Shown here one piece after another: positions 1 through 8,348 of a stretch of DNA of 37,595 nucleotides; within the stretch, counting starts at the first letter, position 1, and each line of letters opens with the position of its first letter. The translations under genes and the position numbers were made by a program. The DNA comes from an uncultured Bacteroidales bacterium (GTDB lineage Bacteria > Bacteroidota > Bacteroidia > Bacteroidales > FEN-979). The notes beneath the pieces were generated by a model. It saw only the letters and a list, made by a program, of their open reading frames with translations. It did no database searches and was not told the DNA's origin. The DNA lies in the NCBI GenBank assembly GCA_903926565.1, contig CAIYJU010000107.1, forward strand, positions 1 to 37,595, in the 5' to 3' direction.

Positions 1-42
1 TAAGTGTTAAGTGTTAAGTGTTAAGTGTTAAGTGGCTACGTG
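1..42. repeat. Heptamer tandem repeat (TAAGTGT)n
   Basis: Five head-to-tail copies of TAAGTGT fill bases 1-35; the fifth ends in G, and a decayed sixth copy (CTACGTG) follows. The array runs off the left edge, so its full length is unknown. It lies about 30 bases past the stop codon of hydS1 (minus strand). Two other heptamer arrays with different units lie just after the ends of hydS2 and recF. Function is unknown; no reading frame runs through it. Confidence 0.85.
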
Positions 43-73
43 TTAGGGCATTTTATGGCAGTAAATTTCTTTA

Positions 74-2056
74 TTACATTCCACGGGGGATGGTGATCCG
101 AAAGGTTGTTCCCAGAGGGCCTGACAATTGATCGGCGTTGGAATCAACATGAATTTTTCCCTTGTGCATTTTAACAATCCCGTATATCAGGGCAAGTCCG
201 AGTCCTGTGCCCTTTCCCATCTCTTTTGTGGTAAAAAAGGGGGTGAAAAGTTTATCCATGTTCTCTTTTTGAATGCCCAGTCCTGTATCCGTAACAATAA
301 ATGTAATTTCTTCGGCGTCGCCTTCAACGCCAACGATCAGTGTTCCGCCGGAAGGCATTGCCTCGATGGCATTCTTCTCCAGGTTTGTCAGGACCTGCAT
401 CATCTGATCGATGTCAAGTCTGGCGATGGGATCGGCGATCATCGGATTAAATGAGCATTGAATATTCTCAGGCTTAACGATTGAATTCAAACTATGCTGC
501 ATGAACTTAACTACATCTGTTTCAGTGAGGGCGACCTGGTTTTTACGGGCGAAATTAAGTAAGCCGCTGACAATTTTCTTGCACCGTTCTGCCTGTTCAA
601 CGATCAGTTTCAGATCCTCGCGAACCGTATCACCTTCCTGGGCTTCATCCATGAGAATATTGCTGTACATGGTTATGACACCCAGCGGATTGTTTAATTC
701 ATGAGCGATTCCTGCCGAAAGTTGTCCCATGTGGGCGAGCTTTTCCGATTGTTTCAGAGCGGCTTTTGCCCGTGCGAGCTTTTCGTTGGATACATTCAGG
801 TTGTTGATCGAATCGTGCAGCTTTTCAATTGAAAATGGCAGACACATCTCTGTCTCGGCAAGGCCATTGACAATGGCGCTTGCATGGTCAACGCAGGTGT
901 CGTAGCCACAGGCGCCGCAATTCAGGTGATCCTTGGGAGCGAACTTTCCCATAGACTGCAGGGCGTTTACGACGTCAACGTTGTCCGGAGGGGCTATTCT
1001 TCGGTCTTCGGGTGTGAAAGTTTGTGACAGATCAAGGGTTTTGTATTCTTCAATATCTCTGACCCACGCCTGTCTGTCCAAAACTTCGAGCTTCCGGGTA
1101 ACATATTCTCCTACCGCACTGCTGCGGGCGAAGCGTTTCCCCCCTGGAGAGGTGCCAGGCCCCATGATGCACCCTTCGCAACATAGCAGCATCAGGTGTT
1201 TCTTTCTGATATACCCCTCCTCAAACTCACGGATGGCCTCTTTATAGTTCACCTGCCCTTCGGCGATAATGACCCTTTCTTCGGGGATGGCTTCCTGGTT
1301 GTTGGCGGTACAATACAGACCATGGCTTACAGGAAAAATAGCGCCCTTGCCGCTGTGCGGAGGATCAAATCCGGAGGGATCGGTGTTTTCCGGACGAATG
1401 TTCAGGTTGTCGAACATCTCACGCAACTCCCGAAACGTGAGAACCTCATCGACTTCCGTCGTCTCAGCTTTCTTTGCAAAACATGGCCCGATAAACACCA
1501 CTTTCAAATCGTCTCCATGTTTTTTCTTCATAACCCTCGACATTGCAACCATTGGCGATGCAATGGGGGCAAGATAGGGAACCATGTCGGGGTGATAGTG
1601 TCGGATGAAATAGACTATCGCAGGGCAATCGGAGGATATATCACCTTCGTAATCATTCCGCTGGATCATTTGTTCGTATTCCCTGGCGACCAGGTCGGCT
1701 CCAAAGGAAACTTCTGTTACAAAGTCGAAACCAAGTTTCCTGATCATGCCTGCCAAAATCCTGTAATCCTGAATTTCATCAAATTCGGCAGGGAAGCTTG
1801 GCGCGATACATGCAGCAATTTTATTTTTTGATAAAAGAAGTTCGTTAACTGCATCGACGGATCTAAGCGGGATTTTCGCCCCCTGGCTGCAAACCCTGAC
1901 ACAGTTGCCGCATCCAATGCAACGGTCGTTGATCACTTCGGCCTGCCCGTTAATAATTTTAATTGCTTTAACAGGACACTCTCTCACGCAGGTGAAGCAT
2001 ACCCTGCACCTGTCTTTAATCGTGAAAACCAGCTGCCTGTGAAATGAATGGCTCAT
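74..2056 (-). CDS. hydS: HydS1: sensory [FeFe]-hydrogenase module fused to a histidine kinase
   Basis: A 660-residue cytoplasmic protein, probably an H2 or redox sensor kinase. Domains in order: two [4Fe-4S] ferredoxin motifs (Cys17/20/23/27 and Cys46/49/52/56); a hydrogenase H-cluster domain (about 80-340) with degenerate loops SSDCPA (141-146), GPCFAKKAE (190-198) and LLCCEGC (290-296); a Cys-rich Fe-S domain (Cys380/383/388/405); a short coiled coil; HisKA with phospho-acceptor His452 in AHELNNP; and an HATPase with DTGLGI (590-595) and GKGTGLGL. The four cubane ligands are kept (Cys144, 192, 292, 296), but the proton-relay Cys of catalytic enzymes is Asp143, as expected for a sensor. There is no PAS domain between sensor and kinase, and no response regulator is adjacent. 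The start overlaps the hydA1 stop by 4 bases, so it should be co-transcribed with the hydrogenase. It matches the architecture of group C1 sensory hydrogenases. Confidence 0.88.
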   Translation of the reverse strand: MSHSFHRQLVFTIKDRCRVCFTCVRECPVKAIKIINGQAEVINDRCIGCGNCVRVCSQGAKIPLRSVDAVNELLLSKNKIAACIAPSFPAEFDEIQDYRILAGMIRKLGFDFVTEVSFGADLVAREYEQMIQRNDYEGDISSDCPAIVYFIRHYHPDMVPYLAPIASPMVAMSRVMKKKHGDDLKVVFIGPCFAKKAETTEVDEVLTFRELREMFDNLNIRPENTDPSGFDPPHSGKGAIFPVSHGLYCTANNQEAIPEERVIIAEGQVNYKEAIREFEEGYIRKKHLMLLCCEGCIMGPGTSPGGKRFARSSAVGEYVTRKLEVLDRQAWVRDIEEYKTLDLSQTFTPEDRRIAPPDNVDVVNALQSMGKFAPKDHLNCGACGYDTCVDHASAIVNGLAETEMCLPFSIEKLHDSINNLNVSNEKLARAKAALKQSEKLAHMGQLSAGIAHELNNPLGVITMYSNILMDEAQEGDTVREDLKLIVEQAERCKKIVSGLLNFARKNQVALTETDVVKFMQHSLNSIVKPENIQCSFNPMIADPIARLDIDQMMQVLTNLEKNAIEAMPSGGTLIVGVEGDAEEITFIVTDTGLGIQKENMDKLFTPFFTTKEMGKGTGLGLALIYGIVKMHKGKIHVDSNADQLSGPLGTTFRITIPRGM

Positions 2057-3774
2057 AATGTATCTGGTGTTTTCCTTTGAATATGAAGCAATTCCCGATT
2101 TCTTTCACTACCGGGTTTTGCCAGGAACTTGTCATAAAGATCAACAACAACCGGGTTTTTGTGCGCGACCTTGATCATCTCCTCATCATCAACATCATAC
2201 AAAGCCTTCATCCTTGCCTTCAGGTTTTTCTCATCCGAATTCAATTTTTGCCCTCCGCCGTTTATACAGCCGTTTGAACAAGCCATGACTTCAATGATGC
2301 TGAACTCTTCACGTTGTGCCTCAATGTCATCAATGAGCGCCTTTACATTTGGAATACCACTGATTGCAGCAACTTTAAAAGTCGTCTTTCCTATTCTCAC
2401 CCTGGCTTCTTTTCTGTTCTTTAATCCGCGTAAATCATTTATTTTCAACATGCTCATTTCCTGGCCGGTCATCATGAAGTGAATGGTTCTCAGTAGCCCT
2501 TCCAGGTGTCCTCCCGAGATGCCAAATAAGTTTCCGGAGGAACTCCGCATGCTGTAATGGGGGTCGATGGGTTCAGGTTCAAGACTGCTGAAGTCTACCC
2601 CCAGTAACCGGATGATTCTGACAAGTTCCCTGGTGGTGATTACGGCATCTACGTTCATGGTTGTTTCATCCTTCATCCGATCCAGGAATGCCTCCTGTTT
2701 CTTGGCTGTACAGGGCATTACCGAAACTACGAACACGTTTTCTGCTTTTTGACCCGCCGATGTGGATATGTAGTTTTTGATAAGCCGGCCCATAATCTGC
2801 TGTGGCGATGCAGGTGTTGATAAATTGGGAAGCAATTTCGGATTGAATGTTTCCAGGTATGAGACCCAGGATGGGCAACAGGAAGTGATCATCGGCAGCT
2901 TTTCATGTTTGCCGAGCCTTTCAATGAAGTCTGCCGCTTCCTCCATGATCGTGAAGTCAGCAGCCATTGATGTGTCAAATACCTGCCGGAATCCAATCTT
3001 TTTCAGGGCAGCCCGGAGCAGATTCAGGATATCCTTGCTCGCCCTGATGTTAAAATCTTCCCCAATGGAAGCGGGCACGGTAGGAGAGAACTGAATTACA
3101 GGGAAGAGTTCAGGGTTGTTCAATGCATTCAGAACAGCCTGAATGTTTGATTTTTCCGTGAGGGCTCCTGTCGGGCAAACCATGATGCACTGACCGCACC
3201 TGATACAGGTTTGCGCGTTCAATCCTTTATTATGCGTCGTACCAATCCTGGTTTCACTTCCCCGTCCGATCATGTCAATGGCAGAAACACCGATCACCTC
3301 ATCACAAACACGAATGCACCTTCCGCACAAAATACATTTTGCCGGATCGCGCACAATGGACTGGCATGCCTTGTCAATCTGAAGATTCTGTCGTTTGCCA
3401 TGGTATTTACGTTCACGGATGTTCATTTCACCGGCAAGGTCCTGCAGGCCGCAAAGTCCGCTGCGCTCGCAATAAAGGCAATCTTCCGGGTGGCTGGCAA
3501 GTAACAGTTCAACCAGTACTTTCCTGGCCTTCAATACTCTTGGCGAATGTGTCTTAATCTTCATCCATTCAGTAACAGGATGTGAACAAGAGGGGACAAG
3601 TTCAGAAATCCCATCCACTTCAACCACGCACATTCTGCATCCACCGGTTGGGGAGAACCCGGGTAAATAGCATAAAGTAGGTACATGGATGCCAATCCTG
3701 TCAAGCACATTCTTGATCGTCTCGCCTCGTTTGGCGGTTACCAGCTGGTTATTTATATCAACATCAAATTGCAT
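2053..3774 (-). CDS. hydA: HydA1: [FeFe]-hydrogenase catalytic subunit
   Basis: The catalytic subunit of an NADH-linked, probably trimeric [FeFe]-hydrogenase, 573 residues. N-terminal [2Fe-2S] domain (Cys35, 46, 49, 63), His-Cys [4Fe-4S] site (His95, Cys99, 102, 108), two [4Fe-4S] motifs (Cys147/150/153/157 and Cys190/193/196/200), then the H-cluster domain with TSCCPSW (297-303), MPCTAKKQE (353-361) and EVMACSNGCINGGGQ (from 495), and a small-subunit-like tail. All H-cluster ligands are present and fall at the numbers known for Clostridium CpI (Cys300, 355, 499, 503; proton-relay Cys299). The third loop differs from the CPGGC form of HydA2 and HydA3. It sits 8 bases after hydB1 and overlaps hydS1. 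Partner genes hydB1 and hydC1 argue for NAD(H)-linked rather than ferredoxin-only chemistry; whether it bifurcates electrons cannot be read from sequence alone. Confidence 0.93.
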   Translation of the reverse strand: MQFDVDINNQLVTAKRGETIKNVLDRIGIHVPTLCYLPGFSPTGGCRMCVVEVDGISELVPSCSHPVTEWMKIKTHSPRVLKARKVLVELLLASHPEDCLYCERSGLCGLQDLAGEMNIRERKYHGKRQNLQIDKACQSIVRDPAKCILCGRCIRVCDEVIGVSAIDMIGRGSETRIGTTHNKGLNAQTCIRCGQCIMVCPTGALTEKSNIQAVLNALNNPELFPVIQFSPTVPASIGEDFNIRASKDILNLLRAALKKIGFRQVFDTSMAADFTIMEEAADFIERLGKHEKLPMITSCCPSWVSYLETFNPKLLPNLSTPASPQQIMGRLIKNYISTSAGQKAENVFVVSVMPCTAKKQEAFLDRMKDETTMNVDAVITTRELVRIIRLLGVDFSSLEPEPIDPHYSMRSSSGNLFGISGGHLEGLLRTIHFMMTGQEMSMLKINDLRGLKNRKEARVRIGKTTFKVAAISGIPNVKALIDDIEAQREEFSIIEVMACSNGCINGGGQKLNSDEKNLKARMKALYDVDDEEMIKVAHKNPVVVDLYDKFLAKPGSERNRELLHIQRKTPDTL

Positions 3775-3782
3775 TTTACAGG

Positions 3783-5732
3783 TTATTTGAAGTAAATGGC
3801 ATTGAATTTACAACTGTTGAAACAGATTCCGCACCCGGTACACTTCGATTCGATGATGAAATGCGGAAGTTTAATTGAACCGATGATCGCATTCTCGGGG
3901 CATTTTTTCTGGCAGATGTTGCATCCGTTGCATACTTCGGTTTCAATGAAAAAAGTTCGGAGGTTATGGCATGTTCCGGCCTGGCATTTCCGGTCGAAAA
4001 TATGTTCTTCAAATTCATCCCTGAACCACTTTAAGGATGATAATACAGGATTGGAAGCATTCTGACCCAGCCCGCACAATGAAGTATCACGAATCACTTC
4101 GGCAAGGTTTTCGAGCTCAACAACTCCTTTAAACCGTTCAAGTGTTTCGTGTGTGGTTTCATCCTTGGGACGTCGTGTTACTTCTTCAAGAATCTGCAAC
4201 ATTCGCCGGGTTCCTTCCCGGCATGGGATGCATTTTCCACAGCTCTCTTTTTGCAGGAATTCCATAAAATATTTTGCCAGGCTAACCATACAGGCATCTT
4301 CATCAAGGATGATCAATCCGCCAAGGCCGATAGACGATTCTATCTCATGCATGGTTTCATACCCGATGGAGGTTTCGAGGTTTTGTTTTGGAATGCAAAC
4401 TCCGGATGGACCTCCAAGTTGAACTGCCTTAAGGAGTTTTCCGTTTTTCACTCCTCCTGCAATCGGGTTTACGATCTCAGAAAGCGTCATTCCCATCGGA
4501 ATTTCTATAAAGCCGGTGTGCAGTGACATGCCTGCGATACTGAAAACTTTTGTTCCCCTGCTCTCTTTTGTCCCGACCGACTTAAACCATGATGGCCCGT
4601 TCTCCAGAATCGAAGGGATATTCGCAAGGGTTTCCACATTATTAACGATGGTGGGATATCCGAACAACCCCTTTTCAGCCGGATAGGGCGGTTTTGCCTG
4701 TGGCATGCCCCTTCGTCCTTCGATACTGGCAATCAGCGCTGTTTCTTCACCGCACACAAACGCACCGGCCCCCTGGCGAATCTGGATGGAGAGGTTGAAG
4801 CCGCTTCCAAATATGTTTTCACCAATCATGCCATATTCCTTTGCCTGTCTGATGGCATTTTCAAGGATGATCAGTGATTGTTTATAATCTGACCTGACGT
4901 ATATGTATGCATCGTTTGCTCCGATGGCGTAGGATGCAATTGCAATTCCTTCGATGATACGGTGAGGGTCGGCTTCGATTATGGCCCGGTTCATGAATGC
5001 TCCGGGATCGCTTTCGTCGGCGTTGCACACGAGGTATTTCTTATCGCTGCCCGTCCCCAGTGTGATGAGCCATTTTTTTCCGGTGAGGAATCCACCGCCG
5101 CCCCTGCCGCGCAACTCACTCTGGTCAACAATCTCACAAACTTTGTCGGAGGTGTAGTTCAGAACAGTTTTATACAATGATTTATATCCCCCATTGGCAA
5201 GATAATCATCGATCAGAAAGGGGGAGATGATGCCGGCATTGCGGAGAATGATCCGGTGTTGTTTTGCAAAATAGGGGAGTTGCTCAATCACAGGGATGCC
5301 AGGCCATTTTTCAAGGGTGTCGGAGGTGAATTGGCCAAGTAATTTCTCTGTCAAAAGGGTATGATGGAATACGGAATTGAGAAGGTCTTCGACTTTATCC
5401 TCCGTGGCATGATGGAATGACACCCTTGCTTTTCCGGGCAGCTGGACATCAAGGAGGGGTTCTGACGAGCATAATCCCAAGCACCCGACCCTTACGACAT
5501 CTCCTTTAAGATGATGATCTGTGAGATATTTTTCAACAGCTTTCAGTGTTTTATCTGCTCCGGCGATCAACCCGCAGGTGCCCATTCCTATATAGATGAC
5601 TGGCTTGACTACCTTGGTGCGCCTGATGATGGAAAGCTGCTCAAGGGTGCCCTTGTCAAATATATTTGAATGGTTTTTCAGAATTTTTTCAACCAGGAAT
5701 TCCCTGGTTTCGTTGGAGGTAAGCGTGGCCAT
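3783..5732 (-). CDS. hydB: HydB1: NuoF-like diaphorase subunit of hydrogenase 1
   Basis: The NADH-binding flavoprotein subunit, 649 residues. A thioredoxin-like [2Fe-2S] domain (about 43-125) shows only three of the usual Cys (53, 84, 88). The NuoF core follows, with FMN/NADH motifs GRGGGGFLTGKKW (209-221) and CGEETALIASIEG (327-339), an SLBB region, and the NuoF [4Fe-4S] site (Cys498, 501, 504, 553). A Cys583/Cys588 pair and two C-terminal [4Fe-4S] motifs (Cys601/604/607/611 and Cys631/634/637/641) end the protein. This full-length layout is that of bifurcating HydABC HydB subunits. The FMN loop reads NADESDPGAFMNR where most relatives have Gly and Asp at the Ser241 and Asn248 positions. It lies 1 base after hydC1 and 8 bases before hydA1. 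Confidence 0.93.
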   Translation of the reverse strand: MATLTSNETREFLVEKILKNHSNIFDKGTLEQLSIIRRTKVVKPVIYIGMGTCGLIAGADKTLKAVEKYLTDHHLKGDVVRVGCLGLCSSEPLLDVQLPGKARVSFHHATEDKVEDLLNSVFHHTLLTEKLLGQFTSDTLEKWPGIPVIEQLPYFAKQHRIILRNAGIISPFLIDDYLANGGYKSLYKTVLNYTSDKVCEIVDQSELRGRGGGGFLTGKKWLITLGTGSDKKYLVCNADESDPGAFMNRAIIEADPHRIIEGIAIASYAIGANDAYIYVRSDYKQSLIILENAIRQAKEYGMIGENIFGSGFNLSIQIRQGAGAFVCGEETALIASIEGRRGMPQAKPPYPAEKGLFGYPTIVNNVETLANIPSILENGPSWFKSVGTKESRGTKVFSIAGMSLHTGFIEIPMGMTLSEIVNPIAGGVKNGKLLKAVQLGGPSGVCIPKQNLETSIGYETMHEIESSIGLGGLIILDEDACMVSLAKYFMEFLQKESCGKCIPCREGTRRMLQILEEVTRRPKDETTHETLERFKGVVELENLAEVIRDTSLCGLGQNASNPVLSSLKWFRDEFEEHIFDRKCQAGTCHNLRTFFIETEVCNGCNICQKKCPENAIIGSIKLPHFIIESKCTGCGICFNSCKFNAIYFK

Positions 5733-5733
5733 C

Positions 5734-6201
5734 TTATTCTGTTTTTTCTTTAAGCGTGCGGATTAGCCTGTCAAGACCGGCAGGCGTAACATTGGAGTAA
5801 AAAGACTCGTTTAATTGTACGACCGGCGATGAGTCGCAGGCCCCCATGCAGTTGACAATTTCAAGGCTGAATTTCCGATCCTTGCTGGTCCCGCCAGCCT
5901 TAACCTTAAGCTGCTTTTCAAGTTCTTCAAGAAAGGTGGAGGAACCTGCCAGGTGACAGGCTGTTCCCCGGCAGATCCGGATGTGATAAACTCCTTGCGG
6001 ATGAAACCTGAACTGGTCATAAAACGTGGCAACCCCATAAACCTTATTCAGCGGGATGTTCAGGTATTTTCCGACCATTGTCAGCAGTTCGTCTGTAAGA
6101 TGCCCTTGAAAGTGCTGAATCTCCTGCAATATCGGAAGTAGTCCGTCTTTCTTGTTTTCCGGATATTTGGAAAGGATATTTTCAAGTTGTTCTTTCGTCA
6201 T
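5734..6201 (-). CDS. hydC: HydC1: NuoE-like [2Fe-2S] subunit of hydrogenase 1
   Basis: A 155-residue thioredoxin-fold ferredoxin of the NuoE family and the first gene of operon 1. An N-terminal helical part is followed by the [2Fe-2S] site Cys77-x4-Cys82 and Cys118-x3-Cys122. The normal NuoE length and all four ligands are present. It passes electrons between HydB flavin and HydA clusters in HydABC-type enzymes. The ATG at 6201 follows a promoter-like sequence at 6229-6258, leaving a leader of about 20 bases. Confidence 0.92.
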   Translation of the reverse strand: MTKEQLENILSKYPENKKDGLLPILQEIQHFQGHLTDELLTMVGKYLNIPLNKVYGVATFYDQFRFHPQGVYHIRICRGTACHLAGSSTFLEELEKQLKVKAGGTSKDRKFSLEIVNCMGACDSSPVVQLNESFYSNVTPAGLDRLIRTLKEKTE

Positions 6202-6228
6202 AATCAGTAGGTTTCGTGATCTGCCCTA

Positions 6229-6258
6229 CAAAAATATTAAATAAAACAGAATAATCAA
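6229..6258 (-). promoter_or_regulatory. Candidate promoter of hydrogenase operon 1
   Basis: Read on the minus strand, TATTTTTG (6229-6236) fits the Bacteroidota -7 element TAnnTTTG, and a TTG lies 19 bases upstream (6256-6258) where the -33 element is expected. Transcription would begin near 6222, about 20 bases before hydC1. The Rex-like sites at 6267-6301 lie just upstream of the -33 element. Confidence 0.45.
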
Positions 6259-6266
6259 GGAATTAC

Positions 6267-6301
6267 TTGTGAAATATTTAGCATTGTGAATAAATAAACA
6301 A
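6267..6301. promoter_or_regulatory. Two adjacent Rex-like operator candidates upstream of operon 1
   Basis: Two 18-base sites sit end to end. TTGTGAATAAATAAACAA (6284-6301) matches 13 of 14 positions of TTGTKAA-N4-TTMACAA. TTGTGAAATATTTAGCAT (6267-6284) matches 12 of 14. The first differs at one base from the site at 21527 in front of operon 3. Rex senses the NADH/NAD+ ratio, which suits an NADH-linked hydrogenase. A CRP/FNR-type regulator such as HcpR recognises a similar palindrome and cannot be excluded. The sites lie between operon 1 and hydS2, so they could act on both. Confidence 0.55.
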
Positions 6302-6365
6302 ATAAATATTGATGCAATATGATGCATTTTTTTTATCATGTAGTAATTTTAACCCCGGATATGCT

Positions 6366-6373
6366 TAATTTTG
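6366..6373 (+). promoter_or_regulatory. Candidate -7 element for hydS2
   Basis: TAATTTTG matches TAnnTTTG and ends 17 bases before the hydS2 ATG, which would give a leader of about 10 bases. No convincing -33 TTTG is visible at the right distance, so activation by a regulator is possible. The intergenic region 6202-6390 holds no gene. Confidence 0.35.
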
Positions 6374-6390
6374 GCGGTAATAACTAAGAT

Positions 6391-8262
6391 ATGCTCACAG
6401 ATCCTCTGTTCCAAGTCTCGCACGAAACCTGTATCAAGTGTTACTCCTGTGTGCGGATCTGCCCGGTTAAGGCGATCAGGGTCGATGTGATCAGTGAACT
6501 GCCGTCGATTGTCACAGAACGGTGCATCGGATGCGGCAGTTGCTTCCGGGCCTGTGCTCCCCACGCAATTTCATTCAGGAGTTCCATTGATGAAACAAAA
6601 TCACTGCTTTCATCGGGCGGGAAAATTGCGGCCATCTGCGATCCGACCATCTCCGGCGAATTTCATGATATCACTGATTACCGGAAATTTGTGGAGATGA
6701 TACGGCAACTCGGGTTTACCTATGTAGGTGAGGCCTCCTTTGGTGTTGACCTGGTCGCATTGAAATACAAGGAGTTGTTTGAGAATTTTAAAGGGAGATA
6801 CCACTTTACCGCAAATTGCCCTTCCGTTGTGGCCTACATTGAAAAATATTACCCGGAACTGATAACCAATTTGGCCCCGATCGTGTCGCCCATGGTTGCA
6901 ACTGCCATGGTGATCAGGCAGAAGTACGGCCGGGATGTCAAAGTCGTGTTCATAGGTCCCTGTATATCTACCAAGGATGAAGCACTTAAGTTTGAAGGGG
7001 ATGCGAAAATCGATTCAGTACTCACCTTTGTTGAGTTACGCCAGTTGTTCCATGAATTTAACATCCGGGAAAGCCAGCTTGAGTTCTCTGAATTTGATGC
7101 CCCCCTCGGGCACAAAGGTTCTCTGTATCCGATCAGCAACGGTTTTCTCCAGGCCGTTGACATTAATGAAAATTTACTGACAGGCAGTGTTATTACGACG
7201 GAAGGCCGGAACAACATGGTTCATGCCGTGAAAGAGTTCGATTCACGGATTGAGCACATCAGGAGAAATTTCAACATCTTTTATGATGAAGGCTGCCTGA
7301 TGGGGCCCGGAACATCCGCGGGAGGGGAGAAATTTTTAAGAATGACCCTTGTTACGGATTATGCAAACAAAAGGCTCACGACATTCGACAAGGAAACCTG
7401 GAACAACGAGATCGAAGCTTTTTCTCACCTTGACCTGTCGAGGCAGTTCACGCCCGACGATCAGCGACTTCCGGTTCCCGACAATGAGAAGATCGAAGAG
7501 GTCCTGAAAATGATCAATCGTGAAGGCCATGTTGATAACGAGATTGGCTGCGAATCATGCGGCTATACCAATTGCCGCGACCTTGCCATCGCCATCTCAC
7601 AGGGGCTGGCAACGACAGAAATGTGCCATGTATTCAGTGGTCATAACCGCCAGGAGTATATTCAGACCCTGCGTACGGCAAACGAAAACCTGGCCTCAAC
7701 CAAAGCTGCTTTAAAGGAGTCGGAAGAGCAGGCGAAGCATGAACATGAGGCACAAAAAGAGTCAGCTGAAATCATCTCCACCATGCTCCAGAATCTTTTA
7801 TCAGGTGTGGTGATTGTGGATGAGCACCTTAAAATTTACCAGAGCAATAAGGCCTTTATCCGCATTGTCGGTGATGAGGCTGCCATGATTGACGAGGTCA
7901 TTCCCGGGCTGGTTGGCGCTGATCTGAAATCACTGCTGCCCGTACACTTCTATAAAATGTTTTCGTATGTCCTTACCTCCGACGAATCCATCGAAAACAA
8001 GGATGTTCAATTCGGAGATGTTAAACTGGGTGTTTCCATATTCCCGATCCGAAAACATAAATATGTCGGTGGAATTCTTCGCGATATGTACGTTCCGGAA
8101 GTCAGAAAGGAGCAAATCATCACCAGGCTTACCGAGGTGATCGATGAGAATTTTGACATGGTTCAGAAAATTGCCTACCTGCTCGGTGAAGGCGCCTCGA
8201 AAACAGAACAGATGCTGAATTCGGTGATTAACTCGTACAAGGAGCCGGCGAAGAATAAGTGA
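6391..8262 (+). CDS. hydS: HydS2: sensory [FeFe]-hydrogenase-like protein with PAS domain
   Basis: A 623-residue soluble sensor related to HydS1. Two [4Fe-4S] motifs (Cys14/17/20/24 and Cys45/48/51/55), an H-cluster-like domain with loops TANCPS (140-145), GPCISTKDE (189-197) and FYDEGCLMGPG (297-307), a Cys-rich Fe-S domain (Cys387/390/395/412), a coiled coil (about 420-460), a PAS domain (about 460-565) and a helical C-terminal tail, with no kinase domain. Three of the four cubane ligands are present (Cys143, 191, 302); the fourth position is Tyr298, where HydS1 has Cys292. The proton-relay Cys is Asn142. With the phosphatase gene next to it, this fits the group C3 (phosphatase-linked) sensory hydrogenases. 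Whether it still binds an H-cluster is uncertain. The start is ATG; HydS1 aligns from its residue 4. Confidence 0.87.
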   Translation: MLTDPLFQVSHETCIKCYSCVRICPVKAIRVDVISELPSIVTERCIGCGSCFRACAPHAISFRSSIDETKSLLSSGGKIAAICDPTISGEFHDITDYRKFVEMIRQLGFTYVGEASFGVDLVALKYKELFENFKGRYHFTANCPSVVAYIEKYYPELITNLAPIVSPMVATAMVIRQKYGRDVKVVFIGPCISTKDEALKFEGDAKIDSVLTFVELRQLFHEFNIRESQLEFSEFDAPLGHKGSLYPISNGFLQAVDINENLLTGSVITTEGRNNMVHAVKEFDSRIEHIRRNFNIFYDEGCLMGPGTSAGGEKFLRMTLVTDYANKRLTTFDKETWNNEIEAFSHLDLSRQFTPDDQRLPVPDNEKIEEVLKMINREGHVDNEIGCESCGYTNCRDLAIAISQGLATTEMCHVFSGHNRQEYIQTLRTANENLASTKAALKESEEQAKHEHEAQKESAEIISTMLQNLLSGVVIVDEHLKIYQSNKAFIRIVGDEAAMIDEVIPGLVGADLKSLLPVHFYKMFSYVLTSDESIENKDVQFGDVKLGVSIFPIRKHKYVGGILRDMYVPEVRKEQIITRLTEVIDENFDMVQKIAYLLGEGASKTEQMLNSVINSYKEPAKNK

Positions 8263-8270
8263 AAACGTGG

Positions 8271-8312
8271 GAAGTAAGAAGTACGAAGTACGAAGTAAAA
8301 AGTAAGACCTAA
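8271..8312. repeat. Heptamer tandem repeat (GAAGTAC)n
   Basis: Six consecutive 7-base units: GAAGTAA, GAAGTAC, GAAGTAC, GAAGTAA, AAAGTAA, GACCTAA. The array starts 8 bases after the hydS2 stop and fills much of the 86-base gap before the phosphatase gene. It has the same unit length and the same position just after a gene end as the arrays at 1-42 and 37555-37595, but a different unit. Confidence 0.8.
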
Positions 8313-8348
8313 GTCTGGAGACGGGACTGTACAATTAAACCTTTTCAA

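Noticed and set aside
1..42. CRISPR array at the window edge
   Set aside because: Units of 7 bases are contiguous without spacers, which is a simple tandem repeat.
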